Made by a program: the position numbers and the translations under genes. From Tausonia pullulans (lineage: Eukaryota > Basidiomycota > Tremellomycetes > Cystofilobasidiales > Mrakiaceae), in NCBI GenBank assembly GCA_951802195.1, contig OX637635.1:124001-188000 (forward strand): a stretch of 64,000 nt of DNA, in the 5' to 3' direction. Shown here piece after piece: positions 23,986 to 34,464 of this stretch; the stretch's first letter is position 1; every line of letters begins with the position of its first letter. The notes beneath the pieces were generated by a model that had not been told where the DNA came from, did no database searches, and saw only the letters and a program-made list of their open reading frames with translations.

Positions 23986-26900
23986 TCACTGCAGAGGAGA
24001 AGAGTGGTCGTCAGCTTCCATATCTCCAACCCACACCAATAGCGCCACAAGTGCCGGACGAGACGACTAACCTTCCGGTAGAAGTTGCGGCGGAAGTTGA
24101 AGTAGAGCTGCAAAACACCCCTGTCGAAGCTCGACCTGAACCCGCGCTTGTGCGAATGCTCCCATTCGCGGTTGACAATTTTGAACGCAATGTCCTCGTA
24201 GGGGGGACCGGCCTTGAAGATGATAGTCGCGATCTCGGGCTCGTCCTTGTCCTTGACGATGCGATACGTTGGAGCCTCTTGCGGATTGATGAGATCCGGG
24301 TAGAAGATGCTAGAGAAAGAAAGTGTCAGACAAGAAGGAGCGACAAGTTAGGAGAGGGATAGACAAACTTGAACTTGTAGCCTTGGACAACTTTGGGAGG
24401 AGGGTTGTCCGAGTCGTAGTGCGTCTGATTGTACCTGAGGAGGGGCGAGGGTGAAGTACAAGGTCAGCCTTTGTGAGCGCATGACGACACGGGAGAGCAG
24501 CGACACACTTGTTCCACTCGAATCCAGTGTGGACACGGTTGAAATACCGCGGCTTGCGGGCTCGGTACTTGTCCTCCCAGGTGTGGCTTTGAACGTTGCC
24601 GAGACCTTCCTCGATGTTGAAGATTTCCTCATCATCCTCAAGCTGCTTCTCGGCCTCGGCTCGGTAGAGCGCCTCGGCCTGAAGGTCGGCCGTGGAGGCA
24701 CCGATGTTGGCGCTCTCGTCGACCTGCGGGCGAGCGACCTTGGCAACGAACTGGGTCGAAGTGATTTGACGGCGCATAGCGAACTGAAGAACGACCAGGG
24801 GGGGAGGGGGGGGGGACAGGGTTGGACATCTGGTCAGCCGCAGGCACAGACGCAAGAGAGACAGGCGAGAGAGAGAGGATGACTCGACTCGAACGTACCA
24901 CCTGAGCGCGCTGAACGTGAGACTCGACAACCTCAACCTGCTTGTCCTGGTACGTGAGCGTCGACTGCTTGACGAGTTGAGGCTCCATGTCCTCGTTCCA
25001 CGCTTCAGCGAGCTCAGACTCGTGCTCCTCATCCTCGGCCATCTCGTCCATCTCGTCCCCGAGCTCTTGGGCGGCTGTCGCCGCCCGGTTGGATGAGGAG
25101 ACAAGCGCAGCAACGTCCGACTGAACCTTGAGAGCGTCCTCGCGCTGGCGGAGACGGAGTTGCTCGAGACGATTTTGGAGGACGATCTCGTGCATGGCCT
25201 GGAGCTTGGCCTTGATTTGAACGAGGGAAAACATATCAGTATTGGGTCACAGCGACAAGCAGCACGAAGCATTCCAAGGAGCTGACATACCCTGGCCTTC
25301 CAGACGTTCAAGCTGTTGAGGAGGCCCTCCCAGTAGTCTGTGTCAACAGGCTCCCCGCTTGCGAGCTTAGCCTGGACAGAGGCCTCGAGCTGCTCAAGCT
25401 GGACAAGGGTCTTGCCTGAGAGAAGCTTGGTAATCTCGGCCTCAACAATAGGTTCCGTCTTGTACTCGCCCCGGAGGTCGCGGAGCCGGGCAGTGCAGAC
25501 AATTTTCATAGCCTGGAATGGAAAGAAGTTCAGTGGTCAGTGACGGCTGCGGTAAAGGTGAAGGGGAAGGGCTCAAGAGTGTCGACTCACCTGCCAGAAG
25601 TCAACGTGAGCGGGAGCCTTCTCCAGAGAGAGGTAGAGTTCAATGTCGTCGAAGAGCTCTTCGGTGTCGGCAAGGGTGAGATTCTGTAGGCGGCAAAGCG
25701 AGTCAGCCTCCCGGTCTCCAGATGGTCCCACCCGCCCCACGAAAGGCGACTCACCTCAAAGATCCTGTAAGGCTCCTCCAGGTCCATCTCAAGACCGGCC
25801 TCGGCCCAACCCCATCCTCCGTCACCGTCCCGGTCGTTCTTGTCGTCCTCTTCCCAAGGCTTCGCGAACCGGAGGTTAATCGCGAGGAAGTCGATCGCTT
25901 TGGCTCGGTTCTCCTTCATCCGGATGCCCGCTCGACGCCGGGCTTGCTCGAGGTGGAAGTCGTCTTCCTTGTTGACCCAGTTCTCCATCATGGCCGACTC
26001 GGCGAGGCGCGCCATGCGGGCCTCCTCCTCCTCGCGGAGCGCGGCCTCGACTTCGCGATCGGCGCGCTTTTTGTTGAGGCGCTCGAGCTCCTCCTGCAAA
26101 GTTCGATCAGTGAATTGTGATGCATAGAATCAGCGAGGTAGCTCTTTGTAGCGACAACAAGAGAGGCCGAGGAGACGTGCGTACCTTTGCCTCGATCCTC
26201 CTCAACGCGTCCTTCCGCTCGGCTTCCTCCGTGGTGAGACCGGCCTTCTTCTCCTTTTCGCTCTTTTTCACCCACTTGAACTGAACACCAAGGTTGGCGT
26301 CGTTGAAAGGGTTATCCGACGCCGTGTACATCGAGAGCTCGGCGACGGCACGGGCGTCTTCGGCTTCGCGCTCACGTCGGGCGGCGGCCTTAGCCTCCTT
26401 GCGGGCCGCCCGGGAAGGCGACTTGTCGCGCCTGTTTCAAGAGCGAGAAGGAAGAGGAAGAGAATGGGGGAAGACGTCAGCGAAGGCCTCTTCTGGTAGA
26501 GGCGAAGGTGGTCGTAAGGTTGATGCAATGACGACGCGTTCTCGACCTTGTCACGCGACGAGAGGGAGGGCGTCCAGCCTAGACTAGCCAGCTGGTTCGC
26601 TGTTCCCATCATTCCGCGTCACCCTAGAACACAGAGAGACACAGTCCGACAAACTCAACGCCGTCGAGAGAATGCACGCCAGACTGAGCCCGGGGTCTGG
26701 AGACTCACTTCTTGTCTTTCTTGTCGCGCTTCCTCTCAGAGCGGTCCCTGCTTCTGGAGCGACTTCTGTCGCGCTTTTTGTCCCTGCTGCTGTCCTCATC
26801 CCTGTCGTGGTCTCGGTCCCGATCCCTGCGGCTCCATCTCTCGTGGTCGCGGTCGTCTTCGCGACCCTTGCCTTTGGGGTCAGGTGAGCGGGAGCGGTCT

Positions 26901-27013
26901 CGACGGGAGGACGAATAGCGGTCCCGGTCTCGGTCGTCGCGTCCGTAGCGGGGGTCGCGGTCGTCGCGGTCTTCGCGGTGTCGATCCTGGCGAGGGGAGA
27001 GGGGGCGGGGCAT
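23986..27013 (-). CDS. Cactin, spliceosome-associated protein
   Basis: Cactin is a nuclear spliceosome-associated protein (Cay1 in fission yeast) needed for accurate splicing of a subset of introns. The ATG at 27013 opens an RS/RD-repeat domain (RDRDRYSSSRRDRSRSP and similar) in exon 26709-27013. This leads into the mid domain with NPFNDANLGVQFKW, WVNKEDDFHLEQ, the region AKAIDFLAINLRF, and LDDDEEIF-like acidic stretches. The C-terminal cactin domain is unmistakable: HTWEDKYRARKPRYFNRV, GFEWNKYNQTHYD, YKFKIFYPDLI, FKAGPPYEDIAFKIV and LQLYFNFRRNFYRK. Many introns interrupt it. The last one has a GTTAGT donor right after the YRK codons and a CTCTGCAG acceptor directly followed by TGA, so the final coding exon seems to consist of the stop codon alone. 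The gene is divergent from PCF11 across a 651-nt region. Confidence 0.92.
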
Positions 27014-27664
27014 GGTGGAAGGAGCAGGGTGGTGGTCGGCGGCATTATGGAGAGCGACGGGTCGAATCGATATCGTTCGCGGGAAGCGAGGACTCAACAC
27101 GTCCACCATCAAGCTGCTCAATTTTCAGAGTCAATATAACTATATTCTAGTTTCGGAATTACATTGATCTATAGTCATACCTGTAGCTTACTTAAGAGTT
27201 GCCCTGGATGGTTGTCAAGACGACATCGAATGGAATGGGGAGGGCAAACCGACCGCTGACTCTCCTCTCGTCACCCTCCAACCACATCAGTCTCACCTTC
27301 TCCACCCTCCGCTTCCTTCCCTTCTCTTCTCCGGATCACACTCGCTTGAGCCGCTCTCCTCTTCGTTCTATCCACATCACTCCCTCGCTCAAGGTCCCCC
27401 TCGTCGAGCTAGCTCCCACGTCGACGCAAGCGGTCGAGACGCGCTCGTGTGTTTTGGAGAGAGAAGAGAGAGAGAGAGAGAGAGATCCCTTGTTGCATCG
27501 ATACAATTTGAGCCATCTTCCTCAGTCCACGTTAGATTTCTCGCCCTTTCCTACCACACAAACGCACGCCTGAGAGCTGTCAGACGATTGGAAGCATCTC
27601 GCTTGACCCTCGCCTCTTGGACTGTCGACCTCCTCGCCGCACTCCTACCCTTTTGCCGGCCATC
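27014..27664. promoter_or_regulatory. Divergent promoter of cactin and PCF11, with GA repeat
   Basis: This 651-nt region separates two RNA-processing genes pointing away from each other. A (GA)n tract occupies about 27457-27485, and a pyrimidine-rich leader runs down to the PCF11 ATG. The arrangement would allow shared control. I see no TATA box. Confidence 0.5.
27457..27485. repeat. (GA)n microsatellite
   Basis: This near-perfect GA dinucleotide tract lies in the divergent cactin/PCF11 promoter. Such tracts can keep promoters nucleosome-poor; that role here is inference. Confidence 0.8.
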
Positions 27665-30344
27665 ATGTCCTACTACCCCCCCTATCCTCCCGGGCCGTCC
27701 AATTACCAGCAGCCCGCTCCCTACCCTCCCCAACAGCCCTTGACCCATGGTTATGGGCGTTACAACCACCCTCCACCGCCGGTCTCGGTTGACGAGCAGT
27801 TCCGTTTTTACCTCCGGTCCCAGCTCGAGAACCTTACTACGACGGTCCGACCAAGCATCATGCACCTTACCGAGGTCGCCTCTCAGCACATCTCTGATTA
27901 TCCGAAAGCGATCATTGTCGTCGAGGAGATCATCGCCCGGCTCGAGCGGGTGCGGGCTCTCGTTCTCTCCCTTGACTTCCCCTCCTTCTCGTCTCGCCTT
28001 AACTGACGTTGCCGCTTGCTAGGCCCTCCCGAATCACAAGCTTCCTTGCTTCTACGTCCTCGACTCGATCGCAAAGAACTTTCCCAACCCTTATGCTGCT
28101 CTCTTCTCGCCGCACATCCCGACGGCTTTTCTCAGCACATACGCTTCAGTCAACGGCTCGCTCCGCGTTCGACTCGAGGAGATGCTACAGACTTGGCGGA
28201 CGGGAGGATCAGGGGGGGGTTACGTCTTTGATGCCAGCGTCCAGGCCGAGATCGAGAACCGGATCTGGGGGAGCCAGCCAGTCCTGCCTGCGGGAGTCAG
28301 TCCTTTTTTCTACTTCGCTTTGTTGGCGCGCGCATCGGGTGTTGTTTTCGCAAGGCTGAGTTCTCCTGACGCGAATCATATTCCTCTTGCCCCCTTTCGT
28401 CGTCGTGTTGTGCAGCCTCCGCCTCCGACCCGCGAGAGCCTGCTGGCGCAGATGGCGAGTGTTCTCGCTCACCGGCTTCGAAGTCAGCTCCAGAACCCAA
28501 ACGACGTTGCCCTGCGTCGACAGATCGACGTCCTCCGGCAGTTGCAGATGATTGTCGAAACTTCCGATGTCGGACCGGATGACCTTATCGCCATCGACAA
28601 GCAGCTTCGGGAGATCAGTAAGCCGGCCTCGCCAATGCCTCACGCTGTTCCACCGTCGGGGTACCCTCCCACGGGACCTGCGGGAGATCGAACCTACGGA
28701 AATGGTCACTTCTCGTACCCTGCCACCTCTGGTGGATTCTCTCCAGCCCCAACGACGAGCCTGGGTGACCGCTCACCCCTCCCCGTCAGCGTAGCTCCTC
28801 CCGTGACCAACATCTTTCCCCCGACACCCTCTCATCCTCCTCCGTCGTCCGTCCTTCCGCCTCCCGCAGCTGTGCAGCCGGCGACTGTCTCTGCCCCGTC
28901 TGTAATTGCCGGGATCGACTTCAACATGCTTAACTCCCTTTCGAATCTCATCTCGACGGGCTCGCCGCATGTTCCGGACCGCGGAGGGGCCGCCATTGGG
29001 ACGATCGATATCACGACCGGCACCAGCAGCGGCGCCAACACACCGCAGCACCGGGCCCTCAGCGTCGACTCAGACGACCTCTACGGTACGCCAGAGGCTT
29101 CTGCCGGGGTCGCCTGCGAACCGGTCAAAGACGGGGGTGCCTCCGAGGAAAATGACGCCGTTCCCGAGCCGGACGCGTACGAAAGATTAATTCTCGGCCT
29201 CAACGTCCGACTTGAAACGCTCAACCTCAAGGCGTGCGTCTTGCTTCCCTTGCTTCTCCTACTAATTGCTGTCCATTTACGCGCGTTTACTCGTCCTATC
29301 AGTCCCCTCCCTCGGATCTCGCCTATCATCTCGACGCTGTTCCCGAGGCAGTGCTTCCAGTGCTCCGTCCGCGCCTCAGATGACTCCAAGGGCAAGGCCC
29401 GGCTCGACCCCCATATCGACTGGCACTACCGATCCAACAACCGGGCCCGGAACGCTGAAGGCGGTAGGGGCAACTCGCGCGCCTGGTTCGTCGATGCCAA
29501 GGTCCGTGTCATTTCCCATTTCCTTCATATTTTTCGTTTGTTCAATTTGTATATTGGCCGATCACCTGACAGGACTGGGTCAACGACCATACCCCGCCGC
29601 CGGACTCCTACCGCGCTGATGATCCCGTCGCGGGCAAGGCTGCTGACGGCGCCGAAGCAAGCAAGGCTCCCGGAGGGCTGACCCCTGCTGCCCGCCAGGC
29701 GCTCATGAAGGAGGTCAGTCTCCCTCTCTCCCGCTTCCTTTCGTGTGCGCGAATGATCCACGGACTCAAGAAATTTCGCTTTACAGTTCGTCCTTCAGCC
29801 TGCTGACCCCGAGATGGCCTCGAGGCCGTGCCCCGTGTGCAAGGAGCACTTCAAGGGCGAGTACTCGGACGACGAGGAGGACTGGGTCTGGAAGAATGCT
29901 GTCAACGTCGATGGTGTGGTGTGTCCCTTCTTTCATTGTATCTCTTTCCCATTTAGCGCGTGAGGCTGACAGGAACGCGATCTGCAGATATACCACGCGA
30001 TCTGTCGGCACGATACCCTCCATTCCAACGCGCTCTCTTCCCGACTCCTCACATCGACCGAATTGCAATCGCGGTCGAGGTCAAGCTCGCCGTTCGTTCC
30101 TGCTGTCACTGCTACTGCGGGGGTGAAGACCGAGCAACCGCCAACGAGCCCGCTCAAGAAGGAGTTCGGAAGTAATGCGTCGGAGATTGTTGTGAAAAAG
30201 GAGGCTGGAGTGGAGGCGGAGGAGGAGAGGGACCCGGTGCTTGGGAAGCGGAAAAGCGGCTTGGATCTCCTCGGCTTGACAGGAGAAGGGGGGCAGGTCG
30301 AGGGCGAGGGGGACGCCAAGAGGGTCAAGATTGGGGAAGTGTAG
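27665..30344 (+). CDS. PCF11: Pcf11-type pre-mRNA cleavage and termination factor
   Basis: Seven exons (27665-27949, 28023-28295, 28416-29233, 29303-29501, 29573-29713, 29787-29918, 29988-30344) join to 734 residues. After a short Pro/Tyr-rich start, a CTD-interaction domain occupies about residues 40-185, with SVDEQFRFYLRSQLENL, then LPCFYVLDSIAKNFPNPY, TYASVNGSLRVRLEEML and the family-typical WRTG. A Gln/Leu-rich helical stretch and a Pro-rich linker follow. Two zinc-finger modules flank the clp1-binding region: Cys476-x2-Cys479...His496-x3-His500 (ending DPHIDWHYRSN) and Cys587-x2-Cys590...His619-x2-Cys622. The protein binds the phosphorylated Pol II CTD and takes part in cleavage factor IA activity and transcription termination. 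The stop is at 30344 after KRVKIGEV. Confidence 0.94.
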
Positions 30345-30660
30345 ACTGAAGAGCAGGTGGCCGAACGAGCGCTGTTCTTTGTGTTTTTTCCTTTCTCTCC
30401 GTTTCTGTCTCTGCTTGATCGTTATGCATAGTTTGTGTAACATACTTCCACTGTCAATGCGCTCCCACTGTAAAGCAAGATGGCAGGCCAACGAAACCAG
30501 GTTTCAAGATCAACGCACGGGGGATGCCCGAGGCCGCGTCGAGGTGGAGTGGCCCTCTACGTGTCTTTCTCTCAACCACCACCCGTTTCTCTGGCGCGCC
30601 CGCTCCTCCCTCTTTTCATCAAGTTCCGAGCCCGTATCCTCTCTTACGCACTTTGTATTG
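30345..30660 (+). other. 3' flank of PCF11
   Basis: This stretch follows the PCF11 stop. The T-rich segment at about 30375-30430 (TTTTTTCCTTTCTC and nearby TTGATCG) is a plausible polyadenylation region. I cannot decide whether the frames between 30480 and 30705 belong to the unresolved coding-like stretch downstream. Confidence 0.35.
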
Positions 30661-31400
30661 ATGCATGACTTCTTTAAGCGCGCTGTCTTTGGCGTGTTCA
30701 CGTAAGATCTCAAGCGGGTCAAGATTGTCTGCGTCGGTGGAGATCTCTACTTCTTGCCGAGATGTGTTTTCTCCAGCACAGCTATTTGCCGCAACGGCGA
30801 GTCAGTAATCAGCCGCGGAGTGGAGGCTCGCCTTAATGAGGACCTCTCGCCGAGCTGGCGACGTCTAGCCGCTGATGAGGTCCGCCACCCGCTACCACTT
30901 GCACGTCGACACAGGACGACCGCATGCGAGTAAGTACCTTTCTGACAACCGTTCCTCTCAATGTCTTGACACTCCTCTGCTTATTATCTTGGTTAAATTT
31001 CGCCCATTCTCCTTCAACGAGCACGTGTGTGCCTTCTCCCCGCTTATGCAGAACAGTGCTCGCAGGCTTCACCGTTTGATATTTGACAGAGTGTTCTTCC
31101 TATGCTCGAGGCAACGACCACGCCACTACGGTTCTTGGTCTCTGCGACCTGACCACGCGCACCCTCGACCCACTTGCTCGAGATGGCCGATCAGGATCTT
31201 GTGTCATTTCAATCGGGAAGCCTCAGAGCCGCTGTCTGCCTGTCCAAGGGACCATCGCCCGGACCCCAGGATGGGCAGACATTAAGGCTGAGATTGTCGA
31301 CCTCTGTCTGCCAAGATGTCTCTCGACCTTCCATTCATCCCCCCCTTCCCCTCTCCCTTCCAGGTCAACGGCGTCTACTGAGGTTCGATTGGACGGCATT
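30661..31400 (+). other. Unresolved coding-like stretch, possible small gene or remnant
   Basis: A plus-strand frame from about 30706 to 30929 reads coherently (VKIVCVGGDLYFLP, AICRNGESVISRGVEA, LNEDLSPSWRRLA, ADEVRHPLP) with codon use like the real exons here, and ends at a GTAAGT donor. A second good frame at 31083-31310 reads ECSSYARGNDHATTVLG, CDLTTRTLDPLARDGRS and IARTPGWADIKAEI. After it, a pyrimidine tract with CAG (about 31365) precedes GTCAACGGCGTCTACTGA. An in-frame TAA separates the first frame from an upstream ATG frame (MHDFFKRAVFGVF), which a GTAAGA donor could remove. I could not build one consistent exon chain and recognise no family. It is either a real short multi-exon gene or a decaying one. 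Confidence 0.35.
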
Positions 31401-32748
31401 CATCAGGCAAAGCCTTCGGGTGGAGCATTGTGCGTGCATAGCACACGCCCTGGCCAAGCATAATGCATGCGGGGGGACGTATCCATCAGATTCGGTACCG
31501 CAGGATCATCTGGAGGGGGGATAGGCGTCAGCTTGGGGGAGTCTTCAAGAGGTCAAGCTGCCTTTCGGACGAGTTTTGGGTGATGAGAGCTCTTACAGGC
31601 CCCCTGCGGTTTCCATGAGCTCATCGGCGCGGTTGGACGATGTGAGGGATGATCGGTCGTGTCGCTGAGGACGCGAGTGGCGCTTGATTCGACGGAGGGG
31701 GGGGGGGTGGAGGAGAGCCGGAGGGAGCCCTCTGGATGGAGCCTTGCAGGAGGTCGCCGCCTCATCGGTCGGTGAACCACAGCAGCTAGCCCATATGACA
31801 AATTAAGGAGGTGCGCTGGTTCGGAAAGCAGAGTGTCAAGCATGGTGGAAGGAGAGACCACTCGCAGGCAGAGGTGAACCAGGTAATGGCTCATGCTCTC
31901 AGGGAGACCGATGAGGATGAAACTCGAAAGCTACAAAATCTTGCCGTTTACGAAGACACTTCTTTGAGCGTGCTCGTCGTGCCTCACTCAATTCAACTCA
32001 GAACGCAAACTGGAACTCGTGCATGTAGAATTTGGATAAAGCAGATACGGACAACGAGACAACAGGTGAGGAAGAGCTGGGCAATCATAATAGTGATAGG
32101 ACAAGAGCAAGGCAACGACGACCGGAAAGGGGCTGAGGCCCACGTCAAGCTTTGCGAGGGCTGAGCCTGAGATGAATCGAGGGATGGCCAGCAGGAAAGT
32201 TCAGCTTAACGCGCATGTACACAGATGGACCACCACGTCTCTTCGCCCTCTATCCAGACTCCGCCAGAACTACGACAGCCTTCGTTGTTGTCTTTCCCTC
32301 AGCATAACTATGACATAAATGTGATTGGGCCCACACGGCCCGAAACACGCCCGGCCCCTCCTGAACCCGACAAGGTCAAGACGACCTGCCGGAGAAGAAG
32401 CTGGACGTTCACGGCTTGGAGGCCATGCCGGGCTCGGTTGAGTTTGGAATTATCGTCCTTGGGAAACAACGGCGTGTCGTCGTTCGATTGGCTTGGAGAG
32501 AGAAGAGAAAGGAGTAGCGGATGGGACAACTCACGTGAAGGCAAGAAGACGAAAGATAGAAGGAGAAGGTCGACGTCGGATGGAGATTCGCGTCTGCTCT
32601 TGCTCGGAAAAGACGAGCGAGAGCGCGGAGACAGACAGGCTGGTCACGTAACCCGACAAGCGCACGGCGTTGCCATCCGTCGACCAACCCCGTGCGACTC
32701 GCTTCAACACTACGCACCCTCAACAACCACCACCGCTACCTCTCCAGC
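31401..32748. other. Intergenic, upstream of SPT4
   Basis: About 1.35 kb without a convincing gene. It contains a G run at 31697-31707 and a Lys/Arg-rich chance frame (32225-33058) that runs into the SPT4 exons in the wrong frame. The pyrimidine/CA-rich sequence just before 32749 (CTCTCCAGC) is the SPT4 leader. Confidence 0.4.
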
Positions 32749-33823
32749 ATGTCTACCACGACCCCGGCAACTAACAAGAGTTGGTATCCCTCACTTACAC
32801 GCTGGGGTCCGCGCCTTTTTCGCTGATGATCCCACGCCTCGTCGGCTACAGCCAAGCTCCGAGCCTGCCTCCTTTGTTCGATCCTTCTCTCCTCGTCCGA
32901 TTTCCGGAAGAACGGCTGCCCGAACTGCGAGGAGATCCTTCAGGTGTGTCTCGTTCATCTTCCATGAGTGCGGCGGATCCGCCTTCAAGCGCGCTATCGT
33001 ACGCGCGTCGTTGAATCTCTGCCTCACCATCCTCATTCTCTCCCGCCCGAGTTTCTGACCGACTGACGGATCCGGCGAACCCTACAGATGAAGTCCTCAG
33101 GTGAGCGCGTCTCACTCTGCACCTCGGCGCAGTACGACGGCGTCATTGCCGTCATGCGAGACGGGAGCTGGGTTGCGCGGTGGCAACGAACGGGTGAGTC
33201 GCTCTCCTTTCTTACCCTGTTTGGGGCTGGTCTTGGAGGTCGAGGAGCAAATTGAAGGCACGCTGTTGCTTAATATCTGAAGGGAGGGGGGGGGGGGGAA
33301 GGAGGGTGAGCGAGGACGAGGAGGACGGCGAGGCAACTGAGCCGCGCCGAGCTGATAGAGGGAGAGGACAACTTTACGCGTCCTGCGCATAACACTCTGC
33401 CTGGGATGGACCAAGTCCGAGCTACTCCTTGCAGCCTCCGAAGGAGAGGAAGAGCCAGCTTCTAGCGACGAATGAAGGAAGGAGGGGTCGAGATTGCAAG
33501 GGTGAACGCATTTCGCGCGCCGCGTTGTTACTCCACCTCATCGCGTCACGTCCATCTCGAGTGGGATTGTCTCAGGATGTCCTGGTGCCCAAATTGTTCT
33601 GACCCCCATGCCCTTACTTCTCTGATCATTAGACAAGTACGCCCGAGGCCTCTACGCCGCACGGGTGATGGGCAAACTGCCAGAGGAGGTCGTCGATGAG
33701 CTCACAAGCCGGGGATTCACATATCGGAGACGAGAGTGGGTCATTGTTCTCGGCCCTGACTAGATAATCTGGTGCTAACTTCGTTCTTCGACGTGGATCT
33801 TTAGCGAGATGGGCGATGAGTAG
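32749..33823 (+). CDS. SPT4: Transcription elongation factor Spt4
   Basis: Five exons (32749-32779, 32852-32943, 33088-33193, 33633-33735, 33805-33823) join to 116 residues, the normal Spt4 length. The zinc ribbon is complete: RACLLCS supplies Cys-x2-Cys and FRKNGCPNCEE supplies the second pair. The NGN-binding body follows with LCTSAQYDGVIAVM, SWVARWQR, DKYARGLYAARVMG, LPEEVVDEL and the tail FTYRRRDEMGDE. Spt4 pairs with Spt5 (DSIF) on elongating RNA polymerase II. The first exon is only 31 nt. The donor after 32779 (GTTGGT) was picked because it joins in phase to AAG-CTC-CGA at 32852. The third intron (33194-33632, 439 nt) is exceptionally long for this window and contains a 13-nt G run. 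None of these exons passes about 106 nt, so ordinary ORF finding misses the gene. Confidence 0.94.
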
Positions 33824-34464
33824 TAGCGCTCGGTTGAAGGTGGCGAAGAAGTCAACCGGGCAAGGAGGACGGGCAGGAGCGGGAGGCCCTTCCCCATATC
33901 AACTAGATCGCACGATCGACTGCATGTGGTGGACCGGATGTATGATTACGAGGCAAAATCAGGAAAGTCCAAGGAGAGTGAGCTCGCGCGCGTTCATTAG
34001 GGAGATTCAGACTGCTCCCTTAAGCGCCATTGCGACTTCCACTTTCTCCTCGGAGTATGCGTTCTCATCAAGACGGCTGTTGCCATCTCATCTCTGCATG
34101 CTCTCTGCCCCTCTAGTAGTGGTTGTTTGGTGGGCCCCGCATGGACCAGCAATGGTGGAGAGGAGGTAAGAATGAAGTGGCCGTCCTCATGGAGCGACAG
34201 CATGCTTGTGTTTTGTTCTCTTTTCCAATGAGCGAATTTCAAGTCCGCCTGGACGGCCCGGCAAGTCATGGGTTCGGGCATGGATCGTTGTTTCGAATGA
34301 GAAGGAGCCTTGCTCGTTCGGACGGGGAAGAGCCGGGGCAGCAGGCGGGCTCCGTCAAAGCCCGTGAAAATGTCGAGGCGCGAGAGACAGGGAGCCAGCT
34401 CCTCTTCTCCTCGACCACCACCAACTGTTCCTTTTTGCCTCCACCCACACCCCCTCCCCCCAGC
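33824..34464 (+). promoter_or_regulatory. Intergenic between SPT4 and EMG1
   Basis: This 641-nt stretch holds the 3' flank of SPT4 and the promoter and leader of EMG1. The latter ends in a C-rich pyrimidine tract right before the ATG at 34465. No coding or RNA signal was recognised. Confidence 0.4.

Noticed and set aside
23880-24362. 160-codon plus-strand open frame
   Set aside because: It is the antisense of the cactin C-terminal exons, whose minus-strand reading is strongly conserved.
26548-27150. 200-codon plus-strand frame rich in Gly/Arg
   Set aside because: It is the complement of the RS/RD repeat region of cactin.
32225-33058. 277-codon plus-strand open frame
   Set aside because: It is Arg/Ser-rich chance reading; its 3' part overlaps the first SPT4 exons in a wrong frame.
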